Source: CAZQCI01 sp964592255 (GTDB lineage Bacteria; UBA10199; SBBF01). From it: a stretch of DNA of 15,528 bases. Below the pieces are notes generated by a model. The model had not been told where the DNA came from. It saw only the letters and a program-made list of their open reading frames with translations, and ran no database searches. Position numbers and translations under genes: made by a program. Below are positions 1-7,900 of the stretch, piece by piece. The first letter of the stretch is position 1. Every line of letters starts with the position of its first letter. The DNA lies in NCBI GenBank assembly GCA_964592255.1, contig CAZQCI010000045.1, positions 1 through 15,528 on the forward strand. The letters are read 5' to 3'.

Positions 1-186
1 GAAAATGACACAGAAGTGACCTATCAGGTTGTTGGGCAGCACGAATCAGACATTGCCACCGGCAAAATTTCCCTCACATCCCCCATTGGACAGGCTGTTA
101 TCGGTAAAAAAGTCAGTGATACGATCAAGGTAACTACCCCTAAAGGTGTCCGCGAGTTTGAAGTGACCATTATTGAGTATAAATAG
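1..186 (+). CDS. greA: Transcription elongation factor GreA, C-terminal part (5' end outside window)
   Basis: Reading frame 1 is open from base 1 to a TAG stop at 184-186 and gives the last 61 residues of a GreA/GreB-type factor. The segment ISLTSPIGQAVIGKKVSD followed by TPKGVREFEV is the typical C-terminal FKBP-like domain that binds RNA polymerase near the secondary channel; the N-terminal coiled coil that stimulates transcript cleavage lies outside the window. GreA proteins are usually about 157 residues, so roughly 60 percent is missing upstream. The VIGK and TPxGVREFEV pattern favours GreA over GreB. No partner gene is visible next to it. Confidence 0.9.
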   Translation, partial: ENDTEVTYQVVGQHESDIATGKISLTSPIGQAVIGKKVSDTIKVTTPKGVREFEVTIIEYK

Positions 187-290
187 CCCTCAAAATTTAA
201 AATTAAAAAAAAGAGCAACTTTTTTATTGCAAAACCGATATCATCTTTGGTTTTGTCAAAAAACAGTCTTTTTTTCAAAAACTTATTAAA

Positions 291-296
291 AGGAGG
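291..296 (+). promoter_or_regulatory. Strong Shine-Dalgarno site for the orphan gene at 302
   Basis: AGGAGG lies 5 bases before the ATG at 302. It is a full anti-Shine-Dalgarno match and fixes this start, which supports the orphan reading frame as a translated gene. Confidence 0.75.
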
Positions 297-301
297 ATAG
301 T

Positions 302-706
302 ATGGGAGTAAGTCCTATTTGTAATGCTTCAGGTCAAGAATGTATTACTGAAGGTGATATAAATAAATTTATTGAGGTGACGGTTTCGACACCAGGGCGC
401 GTTAATAGTTCAAATTTTAGCTTGGTTCGAAATATATATGGTAAATATCTTTTCTTAACCCCTGCAGGCAGAGCAGAGTTTAACTCTAAAATGGAGGATG
501 CTTTAAAGACCGCAGGTTTACAGAGTTACCTAGATGCTGCAAAGGAAAGAGAGGAAGTGGTTGGTCATGGTTTTCCTGGATATATTGAAATTATCTTGTT
601 TGGTTGGGATGGTAAAGACATCATTCCTTCCCAAGTTGATATTTGGCAAAGACTGCAACTGGCCTGGATACAGACTGCTCATGCGCAACCACTGTATGCT
701 CCTTAA
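302..706 (+). CDS. Hypothetical protein, 134 residues, no family recognised
   Basis: ATG at 302 is preceded by a full AGGAGG site and the frame ends with TAA at 704-706. I do not recognise the protein. It has no signal peptide and no membrane helix; two cysteines lie near the N-terminus (C7 and C14), the middle is basic/amphipathic (around residues 60-85, with a KEREE stretch), and the C-terminal part holds a GFPGYIEIILFGWDG segment rich in aromatic residues. It was probably made as a cytoplasmic protein. It sits alone between greA and a convergent lipoprotein gene whose stop is only two bases away, so it is not in an operon with either. A promoter would have to lie in the 115-base gap after greA; none is convincing. 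The real-gene status rests on the ribosome binding site and the ORF length. Confidence 0.6.
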   Translation: MGVSPICNASGQECITEGDINKFIEVTVSTPGRVNSSNFSLVRNIYGKYLFLTPAGRAEFNSKMEDALKTAGLQSYLDAAKEREEVVGHGFPGYIEIILFGWDGKDIIPSQVDIWQRLQLAWIQTAHAQPLYAP

Positions 707-708
707 GT

Positions 709-1458
709 CTAATCAAGATCTACTTTGGCATTGACTACGTTTTCAAGTTGCCGTTGTAGTTCTTTCCGTGCGTTTGAAAAAATAGATGACTCGGCAAAAG
801 ACTGGGCTCGTTCTATCTGAGTTTGATTGCCGCTTCCTTCCTTATAAGAATAGCTAATCTTATCGGAACTTAAGGCTTGGTAGGGAATGGCACATAAAAT
901 TTTTCCCGAGGACAGATCAAAGAGAAACGCTTCAAGTCGTACGCCTCCTGGAACAAAGCTTGTGGTGCTAACGACTTGGGGTTTTTTATACTCCACAACG
1001 CGGTTAACCAATAAATACTTATAATTTAAATCGTATTTTAAATCAGATTCAAAATCGGGTGGCGCAGTTTTTTTAAGCTCTTTCGTACTGAAGGTGTTTT
1101 CGGTTCCTGTACGTTGTATTCCACGTACTAAGTCGCCACTGAGTAATAGGTTAAAACCTTCAATGCGCCATGTGTCGACATCAGGCTTTGTCAATTGGGC
1201 CTGCATGATGATTTCCATATTTGTTTCGGAAGCATTTTTTCAACGAATAGGGGTTACAGAAAGTGGTCCGTTACACCCGGCTTCGGTAATGCTGCCAGCA
1301 GGTGGAAGACTTTTGTCAAATTGCACCCATTTAGCGCGCATTTGCTGAAAAGCGTCTTTATACTTATCGATAATTTCTTGTCTGGTTGGACCGCTAGGGC
1401 CACAAGAAGTGAGAATTACAGTAAAAATTAGGATGAAAGAGAAAGGCTTTTTGATCAT
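709..1458 (-). pseudogene. Lipoprotein gene interrupted by one in-frame TGA
   Basis: ATG at 1458-1456 is preceded by AAGGAG (1464-1469) and starts a lipoprotein: basic N-terminus, hydrophobic stretch, and the lipobox LTSC with C19 as the lipidated residue. After 72 residues a TGA occurs at 1242-1240. The same frame then continues without any shift through seven more codons into a further 169 residues ending at TAG 711-709. The second part has an ATG at 1218 but no ribosome binding site, and it reads as a soluble beta-rich domain (for example GGVRLEAFLFDLSSGKI) with a C-terminal amphipathic helix. Joined, the two parts give 249 residues, a sensible size for an uncharacterised outer-membrane lipoprotein. 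I infer a nonsense mutation or a sequencing error in one gene; the truncated 72-residue lipoprotein may still be made. The family is not recognised. TGA is a normal stop elsewhere in this window. Confidence 0.7.
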
Positions 1459-1463
1459 TTGGG

Positions 1464-1469
1464 CTCCTT
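1464..1469 (-). promoter_or_regulatory. Shine-Dalgarno site of the lipoprotein gene
   Basis: On the minus strand AAGGAG ends 5 bases before the ATG at 1458. It supports this start and shows that the upstream fragment, not the one starting at 1218, carries the translation signal. Confidence 0.7.
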
Positions 1470-1495
1470 AAAAGGGGTAAACAGTGTTTTTATTT

Positions 1496-1524
1496 GAAAT
1501 AATGAAAGAAACTCCATTTATCAA
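1496..1524 (-). promoter_or_regulatory. Possible sigma-70 promoter for the lipoprotein gene
   Basis: On the minus strand TTGATA (1524-1519) is followed after 17 bases by TATTTC (1501-1496). The -35 box matches 5 of 6 consensus bases, the -10 box only 3 of 6. The position, about 40 bases before the start codon, is suitable. The region is AT-rich, so chance matches are likely. Confidence 0.25.
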
Positions 1525-1597
1525 GAAATAAAATGATGAGCCTTTTGGAGTGTAAAAAGGTGAGTGATTGAATATGTCGCAAAAATAAATGTTTTTT

Positions 1598-1626
1598 TTG
1601 ACAAAGAGCCAAATAATTTTTATTAA
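1598..1626 (+). promoter_or_regulatory. Possible sigma-70 promoter for the RNA or leader upstream of the giant gene
   Basis: TTGACA (1598-1603, perfect -35) is followed after exactly 17 bases by TATTAA (1621-1626, 4 of 6 of the -10 consensus). A second TTGACA at 1672-1677 lacks a good -10 partner. A start near 1633 would give a transcript of about 175 bases ending at the terminator at 1761-1806. Confidence 0.35.
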
Positions 1627-1710
1627 TAAATTAAATAATTTAATAAAAATAATGAATCTGCATTCAATAAATTGACACTTTTTTTAAAAAAAGACACAAC
1701 TTTTTATAAA

Positions 1711-1806
1711 GTTTGACGATAATAGCAATGAAGCTCGAAAGAGCTGACTGACCCCCTTTCAAGGCCTTCCTCTCCGCCACAAGCGGAGTTGGGAGGCTTT
1801 TTTTTT
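1711..1806 (+). ncRNA. Candidate small RNA or attenuated 5' leader, class unknown
   Basis: Two hairpins follow one another on the plus strand in a gene-free region. The first is a perfect 5-bp stem closed by a GAAA tetraloop (AGCTC-GAAA-GAGCT, 1732-1745). The second is the strong terminator at 1761-1806. The short C-rich piece between them (1751-1760) is unpaired in this fold. The terminator ends about 96 bases before the giant gene, so the element is either a free small RNA or a leader whose terminator controls read-through into that gene. I compared it by eye with common riboswitch cores (c-di-GMP type I, preQ1, purine, glycine, fluoride, ZTP) and see no match. The 5' boundary is a guess; it may begin near 1633. 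Confidence 0.35.
1761..1806 (+). terminator. Strong rho-independent terminator
   Basis: A 10-bp outer stem (1761-1770 with 1791-1800, two G-T pairs), a small internal loop (1771; 1789-1790) and a perfect 6-bp GC-rich inner stem CTCCGC/GCGGAG with loop CACAA are followed by an uninterrupted T run (1798-1806). The T run lies only on the plus-strand side, so it acts on plus-strand transcription. No protein gene ends upstream of it on this strand; the nearest is the orphan gene ending at 706, about a kilobase away and beyond a gene on the opposite strand. It therefore terminates a transcript that starts inside this intergenic region. Confidence 0.85.
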
Positions 1807-1825
1807 ACCTTTCCAATGAAAAAAG

Positions 1826-1857
1826 TTGTTCTCATTAATCCCCCCATGCTATAGCAT
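1826..1857 (+). promoter_or_regulatory. Possible promoter and 12-bp palindrome before the giant gene
   Basis: A perfect 12-bp palindrome ATGCTATAGCAT lies at 1846-1857. It overlaps a possible -10 box TATAGC (1850-1855) that stands 18 bases after a weak -35 TTGTTC (1826-1831). A palindrome over a -10 box is a common operator arrangement, and this would allow the giant gene to be transcribed from downstream of the terminator. Both promoter boxes are weak. Confidence 0.25.
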
Positions 1858-1902
1858 ATAAGGTTGATATTAGTCCCTTATTTTTCAAGTACTTAGCTTT
1901 TT

Positions 1903-4900
1903 ATGTTTAAAAGATTTATTTTGTTTCTTGCTCTCATAGGACTGGGTGTTTTTCAAGCTCATGCCTCTGAAGTAACTATTGATTCTACTGTTAACTCAAC
2001 GCGCAGTAAGCATAGTGGGGCTTCGTCTACTGTTGTGTTTGTTTCCGACCAAGTAGGCTATGCTTTTTATGTCGATTCTTCTGGAGAATGTGTTTACCGA
2101 AAAACGGCTGACGCGGGTAGCAGCTGGGGCAGTGTTGTTGTTTTTGATTCACAAACCGATTGTTTGGGAGTGGCTGTTTGGTACGATCAATGGACTCCCG
2201 GAAATAATACCGGTACTCAAATACATATTCTAACCTGGGATAGTGGGGATAGTGATCTTTGGTATACTCAACTAGATACTTCCACCGATACTGTAACAAC
2301 CCCTGTGGCTACTTCAAGCTCTCCTGGCCCATCAAAAGGAGGTTCATTTGCCGTTGGTTCTAATTATGGAACAATTACGGAAGGGACTGATGGTGTTGTT
2401 TATGTCGGTATGCATAATACCGGGGATTCTTATGTTCTGAAATGCTCCTCTTCTTGTTCTAGTGCCGCTAATTGGTCGGAAGCGGGAACAAAACCTTTTT
2501 CAAAAAACAATGATGGTCTTTTGCTGATGCCATTGGCTTCCGGTAATTTAATAGCAATGCGCTGGCATGTATCTACGGAAACGATTCAATCCAAAGTGTA
2601 TACCGCCTCTTCAAATACGTGGAGCGCGTCCTGGACTGATATTGATACAACTGCAGAAGATAATACTAGTTATGATGTATCCTTCGGGGCCACTGTTGAT
2701 AAAACCACTAATAAAATTTACTTGGTGTATGTCGACTACGATACCAGCGGATCTGTAGGAGGAGGGGACGATGACATCAAAACTGCTGTTTATGATGGAA
2801 GTAGTTGGACGGCTAAGACCGATGTTTTAACTAACACATCTGATGGTGTTACAGGAGCTAAAATTGGTTTTGATGAAATTTCCGGTACGTTCTATGTTGT
2901 TTACACAGCTCGTACCACAGCCTCAAAGGCTAGCACCGGTCGGGCCTATTACAGAACATCCACAGATGGAATGACGACATGGAGCGCGGCTTCTTCCGCT
3001 TTAAATACGACCAGTGGTGACTTGCGAGGTGCCCGCTTAAACTTGATGTCGGGTGAGAGGCTTCATGCCACCTGGAATAACCCTGATGGGTTGTATAGTG
3101 CCGGCTTGACCGATCCAATTCCACCTACGGTTACTCTTGATTCTACCTCCTCCAGCGGAGACGAATCATCAGCTGCGCAACTGGCTCTATCATTGTCTTC
3201 TGCCGTGAGCCAAAATGTGACAGTTCATTACACTATTACTGCAGGAACAGCGACCAGTGGGGATTATACTTCTAGCAGTGGCACTGCCACTGTTGCTGCT
3301 GGCTCCACAACGGGGACACTTTCTGTTCCTATTGATGATGATTCTATTGATGAGAATGATGAAACATTCCAAGTCACTATTTCCAGCCCGGCTTATGCCA
3401 CCCTAGGAACCAATACGGTTCATACATACACCATTACTGATAATGACGGTCCTCCCACATTGGCCGTGAGCGATGTGACTGTGGATGAAGGGGCCGGGAC
3501 CGCTACAGTGAGCGTGACAATGACTGGAAGCAGTAGTCTAGGCGATACAACCGTAAATTATACCACAATAGATGGGACCTCTTTTTCCGGGTCTGATTAT
3601 ACATCAACCAGTGGTAGTCTCACCTGGACTACGGGAGAAACAGGAGCCAAGACATTTACAATTACTCTTCTTGATGATGCTTTTGATGAAAGTGAGGAAA
3701 CCATTGGTGTCACACTTTCTGGTGTGAGCAATGGAAGTATTACTGACGATACAGGGATTGTCACCATCACCGATAACGATTCTGCCCCGACATTATCCGT
3801 TGGGGATGTCACGGTTGACGAAAGTGCTGGGACTGCTACCGTCAGTGTAAGTATTTCCGGTTTAAGTAGTGCCACTGTTAGCGTATCTTATGCTGCCACT
3901 GATGGCTCTGCCACAGCTAGCAGTGATTATACTGCCTCCAGTGGAAACCTGACATGGGCCAGCGGGGATACTGCGGATAAAACGTTTACTATTCCTATTC
4001 TTGATGATTCCTTGGATGAAACCAATGAGACAGTTGTAGTTTCTCTTTCTGGAGCCTCCAACGCTACCCTGCTTGACGACACAGGACTTGTGACACTCAC
4101 CGACAACGATGCCACGCCAACATTAACCATCAATGATGTCAGCGTAGACGAAGCGACGGGCTCGGCGACTCTCACTGTGAGTCTGACGGGATTGAGTGGC
4201 TCCACTGTAAGCGTTGCCTATTTTACTACCGATGGTAGCGCCGTTAATGGAAGTGATTATGTGTCTACTGTTGGAACCTTGACCTGGAGCTCTGGTGATA
4301 CAGGGGATAAAACATTTACCGTAACGGTTTTGGATGATTCAGAAGATGAAGAGGAAGAGTCTTTTAATGTTCATCTTTCTAGTGCCTCAAATGCCACGCT
4401 TATCGATGCGACAGGAGCAGTGACACTCACCGATAATGATTCTGCTGGTATTACCGTAGAACCCTCTGGAGGTTCTACCAATGTGACTGAAGGAAGCTCC
4501 TCTGTGGATACATTGATTGTTGTCTTAGCCACGGCTCCTTCTTCGCCAGTGACTGTGACCGTAACACCGTCTGATGATGTTTCAATTGATACCACCACCT
4601 TAACTTTTGATTCTACTAACTGGAATGTGGTGCAAACTGTTTCGGTATCTGCTGTGGACGATGATCAGGTTGAAGGTGCTCATAGCGCTTCTTTGTCCTT
4701 TAACGTTACCAGTAGCGATACTCACTACGATGGATTTACTCTGTCTTCTCTTGCTGTTCAAGTGACCGATAACGACTCTGCCGGGGTGAGTATTATTGAA
4801 AGTAGCGGAGCCACTTCTGTTACGGAAGGTGGGGCAGGAGACACGTACACCGTTGTCTTAACGAGTGAACCGAGTGCAGATGTGACCATTGATATGACTC

Positions 4901-7900
4901 CTGATAGTCAAGTGCTTAGCGATGTGGATTCCTTAGTTTTTACGTCTACGAATTGGAATATCGCTCAAACTGTGACGGTGAGTGCTGTAGATGATGCTCG
5001 TATTGAAGGTAATCATTCCGGAGTTTTGTCCCATACAGTTTCCAGTGACGATTCCGATTACGATGCGATCAGTGCCAACTCCGTTATTGTTTCCATTGTC
5101 GATAATGATTTTGCCGGTGTGAGTGTTTCTGAAACAGATTCTTCTACTCAAGTGACCGAAGGAAGCAGTGGGGATAGTTATACTTTAGTGCTCACAAGTG
5201 AGCCCCTAGACGATGTAACGGTGCAAATTCAGACCGATGCCCAAACCACTACCGATGTGTCTTCCGTTATTTTTACATCTTCCGATTGGAATGTGCCGCA
5301 AACGGTAACTGTAAGCGCTGTAGATGATACCGATGTTGAAGCAACTCATTCTTCTACCATTACTCATACAGTGACAAGTACGGATACGGATTATGAGGGT
5401 TTATCTGTTGCTCATGTGACTGTGACCGTTATTGATAACGATATCCCATCTCTATCCATTGATAACGTGTCTGTAGATGAATCTACAGGAACTGCAACCA
5501 TTACAGTGACCATGACCGGAATCAGTGACTCTACCGTCACTGTTGATTATGCCACTGTTGATGGAACGGCTCATGCCAGCAGCGATTATACGGCCGTGAA
5601 TGGTACACTCACCTGGGCTCCGGGTGAGTCGGGTGAGCACACTTTTGAAGTTCCCTTAACGGATGATACTTTAGATGAAACCGATGAAAATTTTTCCATC
5701 ACTTTATCCAATGAAAGCGGTGCGGCTCTTCTTAATAACTCAGCACTTGTGACGTTAGTGGATGACGATTCGACCCCAACTCTTTCTTTTGCCGCTACCT
5801 CCTCCAGTGGAGATGAAGCCAGCAGTCCTGTAAACATAGTCATTAACTTATCGGCTGCCTCTGGAGAAGAGGTGACAGTAGATTATGCTGTCACCGGAGG
5901 AAGTGCCTCTGCCTCTGATTATTCTCTCTCTTCAGGAACCATCACGATTCCTGCCGGGGATACCGCGGCTACACTTAGTTTAGATATTGTCGATGATGCT
6001 TTGGCGGAATCATCCGAAACGGTGGAGATTTCTTTAAGTAATCCTACCCAGGCTAGTTTAGGTACGGATCTTATTTATACTTATACTATTGCCGATAATG
6101 ATTCTTTCCCGTCGCTCAGTATTAGCGATGTGTCTGTTAATGAGTCAGCAGGGAATGCCACGGTGACAGTGTCGATGTCTGGAAGTAGTGGTTCTCTTGT
6201 GAGTGTGGACTATGCAACAGCCGATGGTACCGCCTCGGCAGGCTCCGATTACACCTCGACGAACGGAAGTCTTGTTTGGAATTCTGGTGAAACAGGGGAT
6301 AAAACATTTGTTGTCTCCCTGCTTGATGATTCTATTTCCGAAACGGATGAGACCATTGTTATTTCTCTTTCAAATATTTCTAATGCGTCTCTCTCCGATG
6401 CTTCCAGCGTTATTACAATGATTGATGATGAAACTGCACCCACGGTTTCTTTTTCTTCTACCGACTCTAGCGCTGCTGAATCGGAGTCCAGCTCTACGTT
6501 CACAGTCACCTTGTCTGGTGTCTCTAGCCGTGATGTGACAGTGAACTACGATGCCTCTGGAACCGCTTCATCAAGTAGTGATTATACTCTATCCTCTTCT
6601 TCCATTACCATACCGGCCGGTTTCACCAGTGCTTCTTTCTCTTTAACCATAGATAATGATGGTGTGGATGAATCCGATGAAACAGTTGTATTTACATTGT
6701 CATCCGCCGTTGGAGCTACTCTAGGAAGTGTTACGTCCGTTACTTACACTATTCTTGATGACGATACCGCTGGTATTACCATTCTGCCTTCTGGTGGATC
6801 GACCCATGTTACTGAAGGGGATACTACGTCAGATACTTATACCGTTGTTTTAAACAGTGAACCTCTCGATGATGTCACTGTTCAAATCGATGATGGAACC
6901 CAATTGCTGGCTGACCAAATTAGTCTGACATTTACTCCTGAAAATTGGAATGTCGTCCAGACTATAAGTGTTTTGGCTGTCGATGATGATGTCGCTGAAG
7001 GAACTCAATCAGTTTCTATTACAAATACAGTCACAAGCTCTGATCCTCTGTACGATGGAATAGGGGCCGACTCTATTGACGTGGATATTACCGATAATGA
7101 TACGGCCGCTGTGAGTGTTACAGAAACGGCCGGCTCTACTCAAGTGACTGAGGGGGGTAGCGCCGATTCTTATTCTTTTGTTCTTACCAGTGCTCCCACA
7201 GCCGCTGTTAACATTGATTTGACCACTGATGCCCAGTTAAGTTTAGACATTACAACTCTCACTTTCGATTCTACTAATTGGAATGTGCCCCAAACCGTGA
7301 CAGTCTCCGCTGTTGATGATGATGTTGCTGAAGGTAATGATATTTCTTCCATCGGTGTAACGGTGTCTGGTGCCGATTCTGTTTATGATAATTTTGCAGT
7401 TGCTTTAGGGGACGTACAAATTACGGATAATGACACGGCCGGTGTTTCTGTAACCGAAACCGGCGGAACCACCGAAGTGACAGAAGGGAGTACAAGCGAT
7501 ACTTATTCTGTTGTGCTAACCAGCCAACCCCTTGCCGATGTTACTATTGCCATCAATGAAGACGCGCAAGCGAATGTCGATGTTCATAGCCTCACTTTCA
7601 CTTCCATTAACTGGAATGTGCCCCAAACAGTGACAGTTTCTGCTATTGATGATGAAGTTGTTGAAGGAAACCATGCGGGGACTCTGACGATGTCTATCGC
7701 CACTACAGATACCAACTATGATGGCTTAACCATTAACAGCCTGACAGTTTCCCTTATCGATAACGATACGGCCGGTGTAAGCCTTGTTCAAAGTGGTGGG
7801 TCTACTGAAGTAACGGAAGGTGGTGGCACCGATTCTTATACACTCGTTCTCACCAGTCAGCCGACTTCTACAGTTACGGTTTCGTTTAGTATTCCTTCTG

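Noticed and set aside
230..275. Terminator after greA
   Set aside because: A 7-bp stem (230-236 with 249-255) exists, but it is AT-rich and the T run begins 13 bases after it, so it is too weak to list.
1240..1242. TGA in the lipoprotein gene as selenocysteine or a reassigned codon
   Set aside because: No hairpin with the features of a bacterial SECIS follows the TGA, and TGA is the plain stop of three other genes in the window.
1711..1806. c-di-GMP type I (GEMM) riboswitch because of the CGAAAG loop
   Set aside because: The conserved core around the GAAA hairpin (GGGACGCAAAGCC-type segment) is absent.
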